Shown here: piece by piece, positions 47,434 to 60,519 of the stretch
Numbering within the stretch: the first letter of the stretch is position 1
How the letters are laid out: each line of letters begins with the position of its first letter
Source of the DNA: Coptis chinensis
Lineage: Eukaryota; Streptophyta; Magnoliopsida; Ranunculales; Ranunculaceae
Direction of reading: 5' to 3'
Assembly: GCA_015680905.1 (NCBI GenBank)
Contig: CM027380.1
Coordinates: 12,046,001-12,110,000 of the forward strand
Length of the DNA: 64,000 nucleotides
Translations under genes and position numbers: made by a program
The notes under the pieces: model-generated
The model's database searches: none
What the model was told of the DNA's origin: nothing
What the model saw: the letters and a program-made list of their open reading frames with translations, nothing else

Positions 47434-49114
47434 TGATAAGCATGTAAATGTTACATTATTTACGCCTAATTTTATATCAGTTAGTCCGTTTATTTTATTT
47501 GTTTGATTAAGTTAGTGTATTTTCGGTGATTTTGCAGAAATTAGAATAACTTGATTAATATTGTCGATATTGAAAAGAATCGAAGATATCAGTGTGTACG
47601 TTGGTCTAGAGGTGCGAAATATATATGTTGTTCGCATTGGGGCATGGCTATGGGTTATAGCTTACTAGCTTTGGAGCTTGTGTCGGAGCATGGTGGTTTG
47701 GAATTCTTGAGTTAGGACCATGCGGGCTAAAGTCGGTTTGAAGGAATTAGTGTACCCAACTATAAAATCCCATGAGCTAAAGACCGGACCATGTGCACCA
47801 AGCCAATTCTTAGCACTTAAATAGACCAGCCCATATACACCAAAGCCCATTAAACATTTAAACCTCATCCCATTATAGTCCTTTGACCACTTGATCATTA
47901 CTTTAGACTTCCTTTCCCATTCTCACGAACAGAACTAGGAAACCTTCCATTCAAAGCAATTCAAACTTCCATAATCGAACTAACCAATAAACCAAAATCA
48001 AAACCCACGACAGCATATAATATTCCAATTAAAATTCGTACCGAATCTCTCGGTTACAAATCTCCACCAAAATAGAACTTTCCAAAGACAACCAAAAACT
48101 GCCGATCCCATACCGAAACCAAAGGAGTTTCCTTTTGAAGGGGATTCTCGCGAATAAGGGAGAAGACAGCAGTGAAGGGAGCTCGGGGGCTGAAAGGGAG
48201 GCAGAATAGAAAACCAGAGAATGGAGGCTGAAGCTAGAGACTGAACCAGAGAACAGGGAGAGAGGCCGAGACTTTGAGTGTGGACGCAACTGTTGACGCA
48301 GAGGAAGTGGAAAAGAAGGGAAACCTTTACGGCAGGATTTCGGTTTTGTTTTATGGGCTCTTTTACTTTTACTTTCACTCGTTATATATATAATGTGTAA
48401 CTAAGTTCCAAGCTAGATGCAGGACGAAGTCCGAAACAGTTGTTTGTGTTTGGGATTGGTTATCTGATTTTCAGTATGCTTCATTTTTATATAAATTCTT
48501 CACTGTTCATGATTAATTAACAAAAGGTTTAGTCTTTCATATGGTATGTGATGCATGCGATATTGTTTGGTCACTTTTGTTATTAGTTAAACACGTTTTT
48601 ACTGTTTAAGTCCAGGTTGTGTACTATTCGTGTTGTAAGAAGACGAATATTTATGTGACCCTGACCTTAGTGCTGAACCGTTAGAAGATACTTATCGAAT
48701 AAGAGTTACCACGTTCATATCATCGAGACGGTAGTCAATACTCATTGCCAATGCCGCTCGTATAAAAACTGAAATAGAGAATCCAATCATACAAATACAA
48801 ATAATGGTTTAAGACGGAGTCATAGTCCTAGTATTCCCTCCACGTAACAGAAACCCAATTATTTAGTTTAGTTCCGTTTTAGACCGTAGTTAAGTAAAAT
48901 AGTTTTAGTAGTAATCAATTCAAATCAACAAATATTGTTCGAATTAGGATAAGTAATATTTTAGTATTCAAATGTTTCTAAACAGCAATCCCTGTGGGAT
49001 CGACCTCGTTCTTCAAGACCTATTACGATAGACCTCGTAAACTATGAGTAGTATTAGAATAAATAAAATAGGATTTAATTAGCCTGTTTATTTAAGCCGG
49101 TTAATTTCCTATCA
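47434..49114 (+). repeat. 5' LTR of Athila-like element B
   Basis: 1681 bases, TGATAAGCATGTAAATG...AATTTCCTATCA. Nearly identical to 57941-59619; small indels near 48225-48260 and 48405-48430 are the clearest differences. Open frames on its minus strand are conserved only because the LTRs are copies. Confidence 0.93.
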
Positions 49115-49120
49115 AGTTTT

Positions 49121-49138
49121 TGGCGCCGCTGCCAGGGA
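49121..49138 (+). other. Primer-binding site of element B
   Basis: TGGCGCCGCTGCCAGGGA starts six bases after the 5' LTR. It is close to the complement of a plant tRNA-Asp 3' end, the primer reported for Athila elements. Confidence 0.75.
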
Positions 49139-49707
49139 TTGTAGTAGTACAATTGAGTTTTAAAGTTTTATTTATCGTGATTCGTAGTTTAAGTTTAGTC
49201 GTAGTTATATTATTTCATAGTTTAAGTGTCTAATTTTAGTTATTTTTGCAGATAATTAAGCATATATTTCTTCTTACAAGGGATAGTCGTGACTTTGTTG
49301 TGGACGTTGTGAAGTGCTTGTTGTCGTCACCCGATGTCGCAAGTAGCCCTCGAAGGCTCACGCCGGAGGTACGTCTTTTTCCTTTGTGGGGTTGAATTTT
49401 GTTTGTTTCGTGGGTTGTGCTTGTTTTATTGTTTCTTGCATTTAGGGAGGTTAAATCACATTGACCAGCCTTAGGCATCTTGCATTAGGACAGGTTTTAG
49501 CCCGCTCACTAGGAAAACCTTTTTTACGCGTGGATCGAGTGACGGTGCTTTTTGCACAAGAACTGGGAATCGTGTGATTTGGGTTTAGGAGCAAATATAT
49601 ATTAAACAAGTTTTAAAATTCAATCTGGGTTGTAATTTTTGTTTGGTATTGTTTGTGTGAATTGTCTGCATCTTTTATTAGAGTCTTAGGTTTTAGAAGT
49701 AGTTTAT

Positions 49708-50556
49708 GGTAGTAACTCGGTCCGATAACACACCGTTATACGTTTGATCCCGAGATTGAACGCGACTCTCCTTAGAGAAGTAGGCATCCCAATTAGAGGT
49801 ACCAAACTTTTGTTGGCAATACACCATTTTTTGCCGACATGGAGGGTAATAACAATAACGTGGTTGCCCAAGTACCTAGATCTATTAAGGAATATATATA
49901 TCCTACTAGGACAACCCGACCATCTTGCATCGTTCCCCGCAACCAATGCTAATCACTTTGAGTTAAAGCCCAATTTCTTTGGGGCTCCTTCCTAAGTTTA
50001 GGGAACGGAAGAGGAAGACCCATATCTTCATGTGAGGGAATTTGAGGATATTTGTGGAACTATTAAGCTTCAACAATTTAGTGAAGCTATTAAATTAAAA
50101 TTGTTCCCATTTTCTCTTAAAGAAAAAGCCAAGAGTTGGTTTCACACTCTCCCATCGAATTCCATAACGGGATGGGAAAAGTTATGCATTGTCTTTTTAA
50201 AGAACTTTTTCCCTAATCATAAGGCGACTGCTTTTAGAAAAGACTTGTCATCTTTTTGCCAAACTGATGGAGAGTCATTATGGAAGTGTATGGAGAGGTT
50301 TAAGGACATGCTCTTGCAGTGTCCTAACCACGGCCTAGAGAACGGTAGGCTAGTGCAGATTCTCTATGAGGGTCTCGATTTTAATTCTAAGGCTATGATT
50401 GAGACCATGAGTACTGGGGATTTCTGTGATAAGACTGTAGAAGAAGCGTGGACCTTTTTAGAAGAAGTCTCGAGAAGGTCCCAAGAATGGGAAACTAGTC
50501 GTGAGCCTAAGAAGGTGGCTAGTAGTACTACTACACAGAAGGGTTTGTTCCGTTGA
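49708..50556 (+). pseudogene. Athila gag of element B
   Basis: Begins MVVTRSDNTPLYV and is soon frameshifted. From about 50025 one long frame reads DPYLHVREFEDICGTIKLQQ, LKLFPFSLKEKAKSWFHTL, then NFFPNHKATAFRKDLSSF and ESLWKCMERFKDMLLQCPNH. It ends in WTFLEEVSRRSQEW. These are the Athila/Ty3 retrotransposon gag blocks. A shortened zinc-knuckle remnant (SLDHVIDNCP) follows near 50690. Because of the N-terminal frameshifts a full capsid protein would not be made. Confidence 0.75.
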
Positions 50557-51206
50557 CAAGAAGATCGACACCCAACGCTAGGATGGCCGCTTTAATTAGA
50601 AGAGTTGAAGCTCTCGGAGCTAGAAAAAGAGACAAAGTCTCTAGCTCCAGTTACCAATGTTGAAGTCCCCGGGTGTCCATTTGTGTGAAAGTCTTGATCA
50701 CGTTATAGATAATTGCCCCGTGTAAATGCACAAGTCAATGCTTTTAATTCATACCAAAAGCCGGGGCAATAATCCTTTTTCTAACACGATAACCCCTCGG
50801 ATGGCGTAACCATCCCAATTTGTCTTGGTCTAAAAGGTATACATCGGGGAGGCCCCATGGTTAACTCAAAACCGGTACACAAGTATGCACCTCAACCACC
50901 TAAACTTTCACTTATAGAAGAGGCCATTGCTCAATTAACACAAAACACCATGAAATTCCGGGACAACAACGCAAGCGGTTTATGCAAGCCGGTCCAAACG
51001 GCTACTCGGGATAATGCTCAAGCCATTAGGAAGATTGAAATCACCATAGGTCAAATTGCTAATACTTTGAATGAGAGGGACAAGGGCAGGTTTCCTAGTC
51101 AACCAAGTAGCTAATCCGAGGAGTGGGTTGGAAATAAGTTCTAACTTAAACCAAAGGCTCATCGAGAGCAAGCCAAGGCTATCACCGTTCTTAGGAGTGG
51201 AAAAGC

Positions 51207-52064
51207 GTGTTGATAATAGGGTTGAGATGTCTAAGGATGCCGAGGTCGATCGATCCTATAGAGTGTGAGAAGGAGGAAGGTGAGGTGAGTGAATCTAATA
51301 GTCATAATACTTCTAGGAAGGGTGTAGAACCTCCTACTGCTGTGGAGACTAACCCTGTGCCATCTTATATGCCTAAAGCTCCTTTTCCCCAACGTTTGAT
51401 TCCGGCTAAGAAAGGTTCTAATCTTAATGAAATAATGGAGATATTTAAACAGGTTCAAATAAATATTCCGTTACTTGATGCTATAAAACAAGATCCTTCC
51501 TATGCCAAGTTTCTTAAAGATTTGTGTACACAAAAACGTAAGTTGAATGTGCACAAGAAAGCTTTCCTAACTGAGCAAGTGAGTTCTATTATCCAAAACC
51601 GAACCCCGCCTAAGTTTAGAGATCCAGGATGCCCTACTATTTCTTGTGTTATTGGTGATCATATGATTGAGAAGGCATTACTTGATTTAGGAGCTAGCGT
51701 TAATTTGTTACCTTATTTAGTTTATTTACAGCTTGGTCTTGGTAAGTTGAAACCTACACCAATTACCCTTCAATTGGCAGATAGGTCTATTAGGATTCCA
51801 CGTGGTGTTGTTAAGGATGTTTTGATTCAGGTTGATAAGTTTTATTTCCCTGTTGACTTTGTTGTTCTGGATACACAACCTGTTCAAGATCCTAAACACC
51901 ATATTCCGGTCATTTTAGGTCATCCCTTTTTAGCCACTTCTAATGCTATCATTAACTGTCGTAATGGAGTGTTAAAACTTTCTTTTGGTAATATGACTAC
52001 AGAACTTAATGTGTTTAATGTGGGTCAAGAACCTCCCCGAACGATGATTTTTTTGGGATGTTAA
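51207..52064 (+). pseudogene. Aspartic protease region of element B
   Basis: A 285-codon open stretch runs through the gag-protease junction. The catalytic block is ALLDLGASVNLLPYLVYLQL, where D-L-G-A-S replaces the usual D-S/T-G, a form common in Athila proteases. VVLDTQPVQDPKHHIPVILG and HPFLATSNAIINCRNGVLKL follow. It is the longest uninterrupted part of the element but is split from gag and RT by stops. Confidence 0.75.
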
Positions 52065-52544
52065 TCTTATTGATAGTATAGTTCACAAGACTTTCTTGGA
52101 GAGTTATTCTGATGACCCTCTTGAGTCTTGTTTAACTAATTATGGTAGAGGTTGTGATGTGGATGATGTAATTTGTGAAGTTAATGCGTTGCTCGATGCA
52201 ACCCCAATTTTAGAAACTAATACGTGGAGAGCCACAATAGAGCATCTGACTCCATCTGAGTCTACCCCAGTCTCTTCTATAGAGAGTCCTCCTAAGCTAG
52301 AGTTGAAACCATTACCTGATACTCTTAAGTATGTTTTTCTAGGACCTGATGATTCTTTGCCGGTTATTATTGCTTCTAATCTAGATAATGAACAAGAAGG
52401 TAAATTGATTAGGGTTCTTAAAGAGCATGAAGCGACTTTAGGGTGGAATATTCCGATATTAATGGTATCATGGGTGATTGTATGCATCATATTCATCTTG
52501 AGAAGGATGCTAAACCAACCCGGCCAATTTCGGAGGACGGCTTA

Positions 52545-53960
52545 ATCCTAACATGAAAGAGGTAGTGAGAGCCGAGGTTCTCAAGTTGTTAGATGCGGGT
52601 ATCATTTATCCCATTTCGATAGTAAATAGGTGAGTCCTGCTCTCAGTTGTCCCTAAAAAGTCCGGGCTTACAGGTTGTTGAGAATTCCAATGGCGAAGTT
52701 AGTGCCCACCCGTATGACTACCGGATGGCGTTTTTGCATTGACTATCGTAAGTTGAATTTGGCCACTAGTAAAGATCACTTTCCTCTTCAACCAATCTAG
52801 TAATAATCCCAGTATAAGTCCAAAAATTTAAAATGCACATTTATTGACATTTAACGGATGCTAATAGATATAAAGAGGTTAGCCGGTCATAAATACTATT
52901 GTTTTCTTGATGGTTATTTCGGTATTACCAAATATGTATTATCCAAGTGATGGAGAAAGGATCAAGAAAAGACTACTTTTGTTTTTGTCCTTTTGGAACA
53001 GTATTTTTTGCCTATCATCGTGGATGAATAAAAATATAATTTTTTGGATTATGTAATGCACACAAAGGTACCTTCCAAATGATGCATGCTTAGTATTTTT
53101 CCGATATGGTAGAAAGGTTTCTTGAGGTGTTTATGGATGACTTCTCGGTGTTTGGGGATTCTTTTGATGAAGGTTTGCTAAACCGCTTTAGAATTTGTGG
53201 TAATTAGGTGCAAGGAGAAGAATCTTGTGTTGAATTGGGAGAAGTGTCATTTTATGGTTCAACGGGGGTATTGTTCTTGGTCATATTGTTTCTAGTAAAG
53301 GAATTGAGGTCGATAAGGCCAAGGTTGATGTCATTTAAGGCCTTCCACCACCTAAGACTGTGGAAAGATATTAGGTCATTCTTAGGTCATGCTGGATTTT
53401 ATAGGCGTTTCATTAAAGACTTTAGCAAGATTTCTCGTCCCTTATGCAATTTACTTGGTAAGGACGTCGCTTTTGTCTTTGATAATGATTGTTTGAAAGC
53501 TTTTGAGAAGCTTAAGCATTTATTGACTACCGCTCCTATCATACAGACTCCTGATTGGAGTGAGCCTTTTGAATTAATGTGTGATGCGTCTGACTATGCA
53601 GTTGGGGCTGTTTTAGGTTAACGGTTTGACAAGTTGCCCCATGTTATTTATTATGCTAGTCGAACCCTTTAATGATGCATGTGATGAACTACACTACAAC
53701 CGAGAAAGAGTTGTTGTTAGTTGTTGTGTTTGCTTTAGACAAATTTAGGTCTTACCTCATAGGGTCTAAGGTTGTCGTGTTTATCGATCATTCGGCTTTG
53801 AAATATCTCCTTACTAAGAAGGATGCTAAAGTCGCTTTTTGATTATTTGGGTACTCTTGTTGCAAGAGTTTGATATAGAGATTAGGGATAAGATGGTGGT
53901 AGAGAATGTGGTCACTGACCACTTGTCTAGACTTATAGTAGAATCTTCTACCGATATTTT
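52545..53960 (+). pseudogene. Reverse transcriptase and RNase H of element B, broken
   Basis: Pieces in changing frames give MKEVVRAEVLKLLDAGIIY, VPKKSG, TTGWRFCIDYRKLNLATSK and FMDDFSVFGDSFDEG (the catalytic xxDD box). SFLGHAGFYRRFIKDFSKIS follows, then MCDASDYAVGAVLG (RNase H) and TTEKELL. At least five frameshifts or stops lie between them, for example TAG at 52798 and TAA at 53619. Catalytic motifs are still legible, so decay is recent or partial. Confidence 0.75.
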
Positions 53961-54403
53961 GCCTCTGTAAATGAATCTTTTCCGATGAGCACTTTTTGTT
54001 ATATCACAATCGCCTTGGTATATGCGGATATTGTTAATTATCTTGTAACTAAAACAGTTTCCTCTCATTGGAGACAACGGGATAAATCTAAGTTTCTTTG
54101 CCGAGGTTAGGAATTTTTAAGGATGATCCATACTTGTTTAAGTCATGCCCGACCAGATTGTTAGGAGATGTGTCTCTCGAGTGAGTTTCATAGTATTCTC
54201 TCTTTTTTTGCCATGACCATGCATGTGGTGGTCACTTTGGTCCTAAAAAAGACGGCGAAGGTTTTGCAGTGTGGTTTTATTGGCCTACTCTATTTAAGGA
54301 TGCACATGAATTTTGTTTGAATTGTGATAGATGCATTTGTCACATGTAATATTTCCCATAGGAACATGATGCCTCTTTCCCCTATTTTAGTTGTGGAGCT
54401 TTT

Positions 54404-54860
54404 TTGATGTATGGGGGTATAGACTTCATGGGTCCTTTCCCTCCTTCCTTTGGTTATCTTTATATCCTTGTTGCCGTAGACTATATTTCTAAGTGGGTTG
54501 AGGCGGTGCCATGTAATACGAATGATCATAAAGTCATAGTTAAATTTTTAAAATATAATATATTTTCTCGTTTTGGTACTCCTCATGCAATTATAAGTGA
54601 TAATGGTACTCATTTTACACACCGAGCATTTGAATCTTTAATGAAAAAGTACTCTATTACTCATAAGCTTGCTACCCCATATCATCCTCAAACTAGTGGC
54701 CAAGTTGAAGTATCTAATAGGGAGATTAAGTGGATTTTAGAAAAGACTGTACGACCTGACCGTAAGGATTGGTCTCAACGTCTTAATGATTCTCTTTAGG
54801 CTTATAGAACTGCTTATAAAACTCCTATTGGTATGTCTCCTTATAGGCTTGTGTTAGGAA
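54404..54860 (+). pseudogene. Integrase catalytic core of element B, D-D-35-E intact
   Basis: [19 protein letters not shown] carries the first Asp. [19 protein letters not shown] carries the second. Exactly 35 residues separate it from the Glu of [29 protein letters not shown] is the usual Ty3 signature. The frame ends at TAG at 54797 and recovers with AYRTAYKTPIGMSPYRLVLG. The zinc-binding N-terminus at 54150-54350 is frameshifted. Confidence 0.8.
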
Positions 54861-55299
54861 AGGCATGTCATTTGCCGTAGAATTGGAACATCGTGCTTTT
54901 GGGCCATTAAAACGCGTTTAACTTCGATATCGTAAAGGTCGGGTTCACAATGTAAACTTCAGTTGAATGAGTTAGCCGAAGTTAAGGAATGAGGCATATG
55001 AGAATGCCAAGATTTACAAAGAGCGGACTAAGATTTTTCATGATAAATCTATTCTTGAAAAGTCTTTTGAACCTAATAAAAAGTCTTGCTATATAATTTC
55101 GCTTTCGTCTTTTTCCCGGTAAGTTACGTTCTAGGTGGACCGGGTCCTTTCATTGTTAAAACTGTTTTTTCCTCATGGTGCTTTGTTGAGATAGAAGATC
55201 CTACGGATGGTCGTGGTGTTTAAGGTAAATGGTCAACGTTTGAAACCATACCTTGACGGTTTGGCGGGCGGGATGTGGAAGAGGTAAGTCCGCTTTTGA

Positions 55300-57940
55300 T
55301 CCTATTTATCATGACCCGATTGAGTATCCGGCTTGTTGATAAGCCCACATAGCACTTGATCGGGTTGTGTGAAGCATTCGATCGCTAGAGATGTTAACTG
55401 TAGTGCTTGTGGGAGGCAACCCATGTTTTTAGTATTTCCGGAAATTGCCGTAAAAACTTTTGGCAACTTCCCGATTCGTTTTAGCAACTTAAAACCTCTA
55501 AAAACTTCATTCATTCTACACTCACAACCCACACTACACCTAATTTCCATCTCTCACCTTTCACTCCCACATTTCCCGTTGTTCTTCACCATTTTAGCAC
55601 CTCAAGAACTCGAAAAGCATCCCGCCCCAAGTGGAGCGACTTTTGCCCTAAAACTTGTCGAGAAAATTCAACTTTGAGCGCACTGCGCCTCTAAAAATTG
55701 TCGAGGAAAATTCAACTTTGAGCGCACTGCGCCCGCTCTAAATTGTCCGAAAATTCAACTCGGCGCTTTGCTTCAAAACATGTAAAAAAAAAAAAATTCG
55801 CGCGCGCTCGCTTCAAGTGGAAGCGCACCGGCATACGCGACCTCTGTGGACACGAAAATTTCCAGTTTTCTGCGGACTGGTCATGTCGAACCCCACTGAA
55901 CTAAGCGAAGACAACCAAAAAGAGTTCGGTGAACAAGATGGAGCAATGAATATGGCCATAATAGTTGGGAATTTATTTTCCATTTTATTGTTCGCATTTG
56001 CTTATTCTATATGCATGTTTTTATTTGTGGATGGCTGTGACACTAAGCCCAACAGTTGTGTGAAGCATTCGTCTGCTAGAGACGTTAACTGTAGATGTTT
56101 TTATTTTTGAGTCATGTGTACCTTTCGCATATCTCATGCATTCCACTTTAACACCTTTTCTCCTTGTTTTTGGAGAGGTGTAACTCTATGGAATGAGATA
56201 TGTGCCACAGGTTAGTCGTCATAGTAAATTGGTTCCTGTTCTATTTTATCGATATTATATCTTTAGTGAGGTACTAATTTCTCTGTGGTGACTCGAAGTT
56301 TTATTTTTCGTTCATGGAGCTATTGGTAACTTCTTTCCTTATTCTTTTACTTGTCCATGTTATTAATTTTTGGAATTAAGCATATCTGTCAACATTGAGG
56401 ACAATGTCTAAACTAAGTTTGGGGGTGGGAACAAAATGTTTTGTTTAGCGAAAAATAAAACTTATGTATACTATGCACTTAGGGGTAGTGGTATTGTTTC
56501 CTTTTCTATGATGATTATAGTCTAGAAATTTCAGTTAGCATTAGAATTAAGAGTAGTTATTAAGAAACTTAGGTTAAGATATAGGTAATAGTCTCTGCAT
56601 CTTTTCCTAAATGTCTTGCATGAACGTTATATTTGTAGTTGGCAGTACTTTTCTGAGACCTAGGTTAGAGTGCTTAATTTTACATATCCAGTGAGAATCT
56701 AGCCTAAAAGCCTCATATGAGTTGATCTCTGAGTGATGACACAAGGGAGAAATTAATTCCGAGTAGAGAAAACACACGTCCACTTGCTTGATCACCATAC
56801 CATATCCTAAAAGAGAATTTAGGCAATCTTTGGATCGATATAGCCAGAAATTCAAACCTAAAGAATATTTTTTTCCGCTAGTCACCCCACTGAGCCTTTT
56901 ATTAGCCTTTTCATAAACCGCAAATTCCTTACCCTATATAAAAAAAATAATAATAATAATAAATAAATAAATAAATAAAAATAGCCTACCCATTTGATAA
57001 GTTTGAGAAATAGGATGAAATGAAGAAAAGAAATGAGAAAGACCTATAGAAAATCAAGAATTTGTTAGTTGCTTCAAAAGAAAAATAAAGAAAAGAAAAA
57101 TGAATAGAAATAAAATAAAAAAAGTTAGAACTCCAAAAATAGAATCAAAGGAGTCAAAAAGCCAAAACAAAAGGGCTAAGGATGGAAACAAAATGCAGAA
57201 GCAAAGTAAGAACAAGACTTTCTCTAGTTACGGAATTTGAAGACCTTATTTTCTCAAACTTGTCTATTTTGTTTATCCATTCCATTTATTCTTAAACTAT
57301 CACCTAAGCCATACATAACATCTAATAAAGACATTTAGCTTAATTAGGAATAGGTTGGTGTGATAGTAAGTGGCAGATGTGTTTGATCAACCTCGGCTCC
57401 TTTGGATGTCATTGAGATTAAGAGGAAAAGTGTGCCCATTTGCATTAATCGGAGTGAGCTTAAAAACCTGAGTGGAAAAATCGAGTATTTTTGTCTTGAT
57501 ATATTTGTGAGGACCTACTTAGGGACGCTTATTCCAAAGTTTCGTAAAGCGGACTCGCCAATCGCATTTCATAGTTTTGTTCATTGCATGTATGTTTATT
57601 TTTAGATGATTTGATTATTATGCATGTATTAACTTAGGTTTTAAAATGAGTATTCTTTATTCCTTACTAGTGAGATGCATGAATACCTGAGATTAAATTA
57701 AGGAAACATTACTGTTATTTCTTAGTCATTATAGTATAGATGAAGTTTGTGAGTATCTTCTCTGAAAACTCTCACGAGACTAAACTCGTCCACTAGGGTA
57801 AACCTAGGGGTTTAAAAGGCTTATTGCACATGCTAAGTGTAATCGTGATTCCTACGAAAGTGAGTTAGAATTTTTGTTTTTGTTATTAGTTTAGTTATAG
57901 TTTTGTTCGAGGACTAGCAAAATGTAAGTTTGGGGGTATT
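55300..57940 (+). other. Downstream non-coding region of element B
   Basis: GTGTGAAGCATTCG...GTTAACTGTAG occurs twice (55366 and 56057), bracketing ~690 bases. The bracketed part contains TTTCCGGAAATTGCC, shared with element A at 34825, and GAGCGCACTGCGC repeats near 55675-55730. From 56400 on it parallels 36150-37860 of element A. The short open frame at 55817-56110 has a hydrophobic stretch but no family match, and an env-like role is not supported. Confidence 0.5.
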
Positions 57941-59619
57941 TGATAAGCACGTAAATGTTACATTATTTACGCCTAATTTTATATCAGTTAGTCCGTTTAT
58001 TTTATTTGTTTGATTAAGTTAGTGTATTTTCGGTGATTTTGCAGGAATTAGAATAACTTGATTAATATTGTCGATACTGAAAAGAATCGAAGATATCAGT
58101 GTACGTTGGTCTAGAGGTGCAAAAATATATATGTTGTTCGCATTGGGGCATGGCTATGGGTTATAGCTTACTAGCTTTGGAGCTTGTTAATGGATTCTTG
58201 GTGGTTTGGAATTCTTGAGTTAGGACCATGCGGGGCTAAAGTCAGTTTGAAGGAATTAGTGTACCCAACTGTAAAATCCCATGAGCTAAAGACCGGACCA
58301 TGTGCACCAAGCCAATTCTTAGCACTTAAATAGACCAGCCCATATACACCAAAGCCCATTAAACATTTAAACCTCATCCCATTATAGTCCTTTGACCACC
58401 TGATCATTACTTTAAACTTCCTTTCCCATTCTCACGAACAGAACTAGGAAACCTTCCATTCAAAGCAATTCAAACTTCCATAATCGAACTAACCAATAAA
58501 CCAAAATCAAAACCCACGACAGCATATAAGATTCCAATTAAAATTCGTACTGAATCTCTCGGTTACAAATCTCCACCAAAATAGAACTTTCCAAAGACAA
58601 CCAAAAACTGCCGATCCCATACCGAAACCAAAAGAGTTTCCTTTTGAAGGGGATTCTCGCGAATAAGGGAGAAGACAGCAGTGAAGGGAGCTCGGGGGCT
58701 GAAAGGGAGGCAGAACAGAAAACCAGAGAATGGAGGTTGCCGAGACGGGAACCGAAGAGAACAGGGAGAGAGGCCGAGACTTTGAGTGTGGACGCAACTG
58801 TTGACGCAGAGGAAGTGGAAAAGAAGGGAAACCTTTACGGCAGGATTTCGGTTTTGTTTTATGGGCTCTTTTACTTTTACTTTCACTGTTATATATATAA
58901 TGTGTAACTAAGTTCCAAGCTAGGATGATTTAAGTCCGAACAGTTGTTTGTGTTTGGGATTGGTTATCTGATTTTCAGTATGCTTCATTTTTATATAAAT
59001 TCTTCACTGTTCATGATTAATTAACAAAAGGTTTAGTCTTTCATATGGTATGTGATGCATGCGATATTGTTTGGTCACTTTTGTTATTAGTTAAACACGT
59101 TTTTACTGTTTAAGTCCAGGTTGTGTACTATTCGTGCTGTAAGAAGACGAATATTTATGTGACCCTGACCTTAGTGCTGAACCGTTAGAAGATACTTATC
59201 GATTAAGAGTTACCACGTTCATATCATCGAGACGGCAGTCAATACTCATTGCCAATGCCGCTTGTATAAAAACTGAAATAGAGAATCCAATCATACAAAT
59301 ACAAATAACGGTTTAAGACGGAGTCATAGTCCTAGTATTCCCTCCACGTAACAGAAACCCAATTATTTAGTTTAGTTCCGTTTTAGACCGTAGTTAAGTA
59401 AAATAGTTTTAGTAGTAATCCATTCAAATCAACAAATATTGTTCGAATTAGGATAAGTAATATTTTAGTATTCAAATGTTTCTAAACAAAGAATCCCCTC
59501 GTGGGATCAACCTCGTTCTTGAGCACCTATTACGATAGAACTCGTGCGCTTGCGAGTATTAGAATAAATAAAATAGGATTTAATTAGCCTGTTTATTTAG
59601 GCCGATTAATTTCCTATCA
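57941..59619 (+). repeat. 3' LTR of Athila-like element B
   Basis: 1679 bases; partner of 47434-49114. Followed by the target duplication GCCAT and the resumed Tat integrase sequence. Confidence 0.93.
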
Positions 59620-59624
59620 GCCAT

Positions 59625-60445
59625 TGACTTTTGTTCTTTTAAATCTTCTTTTTCAAGTTCTCCAGAATTGCTTTGTTACTATCTTTTGGTTGACCATTGC
59701 TTTGAGTGTACTGGGGAGTAGAGAACGCGTGAACGATCTTCCATTTAGCCAAGAACTCTTTAACTATTTTTCCCTTGAAATGGGAGCCATTATCCATCAC
59801 CAGTATGTGGGGGAGGCCAAATTTGGTAATGATGTTGGTCTAAATGAAGTTTTTGACATTTGATTCCTTGACATGAGCCAAAGGGATCGCTTCTACCCAT
59901 TTGGTGAAGTAATTTGTCGTAGCTAGGACGAACCAGAAGCCTGTGCTTTTCTGTGGAATGAATAGGCCCATGATGTCCAAGCCCCACATGTGAAATAGCC
60001 AAGGGCTGGCAATGTTCGAGCTGTTGTTCTATGAGCCTATAGGATGTTTTCTAGCTGCATGGGCCATTGGCTTTTGTTCTTTTCAATCTTCTTTTTCAAG
60101 TTTTACAGAATTGATTTGTTACTAACTTTTGCTTGACCATTGCTTTGAGCGTACTAGGGAGTAAAGAACGCGTGAACGATCTTCCACTTAGCCAAGAACT
60201 CTTTAACTATTTTTCCCTTGAAATGAGAGCCATTATCCATCACCAGTGTGTAGGGGAGGCCAAATTTGGTAATGATGTTGGTCCAAATAAAGTTTTTGAC
60301 ATTTAATTCCTTGACATGAGCCAAGGGGATCGCTTCCACCCATTTGGTGAAGTAATCTGTCGCAGTTAAGACGAACTAGAAGCCTGTGCTTTTCTGTGGA
60401 ATGAATAGGCCTATGATGTTCAAGCCCCACATGTGAAATAGCCAA
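59625..60445 (-). pseudogene. Tandemly duplicated integrase core of the Tat element, catalytic Glu replaced by Lys
   Basis: Two ~440-bp copies (59625-60003, with its start left of element B, and about 60010-60445) encode the same segment. It reads ATDYFTKWVEAIPLAHVKEL, NFIWTNIITKFGLPYTLVM and DNGSHFKGKIVKEFLAKW. At the position 35 residues after the second Asp, both copies read Lys (GQAK and GQPK) instead of the catalytic Glu. Both also carry further frameshifts or stops. The left copy is the one hit by Athila element B. Confidence 0.75.
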
Positions 60446-60519
60446 GGGCTGGCAATATTGATGAGTTCGCGAGCTGGTTGGATGATATTGTAGCCAAATG
60501 TTTGGTACTTAATACATTT

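Larger units (their letters stand above)
47434..59619 (+). mobile_element. Athila-like Ty3/gypsy retrotransposon B, 12.2 kb, complete ends
   Basis: LTRs 47434-49114 and 57941-59619 are flanked by GCCAT on both sides (47429-47433 and 59620-59624). A tRNA-Asp-like primer site lies at 49121 and a G-rich tract (TTTGGGGGTATT) immediately before the 3' LTR. Domain order is gag, protease, RT, RNase H, integrase, then ~2.9 kb non-coding, which is the Athila layout. Gag, RT and RNase H are broken by frameshifts and stops; the integrase core is intact. It is inserted in the integrase gene of the Tat element, in the opposite orientation. Confidence 0.9.

Noticed and set aside
47998..48378. 126-residue minus-strand open frame, repeated at 58563-58886
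   Set aside because: It is present twice only because it lies in the two LTRs of element B; no domain, and the copies differ by frameshifts.
55817..56110. Possible env-like protein of the Athila element (hydrophobic segment near 55975-56035)
   Set aside because: Only ~97 codons with one hydrophobic stretch, no signal peptide pattern or family resemblance; region is repeat-bracketed non-coding sequence.
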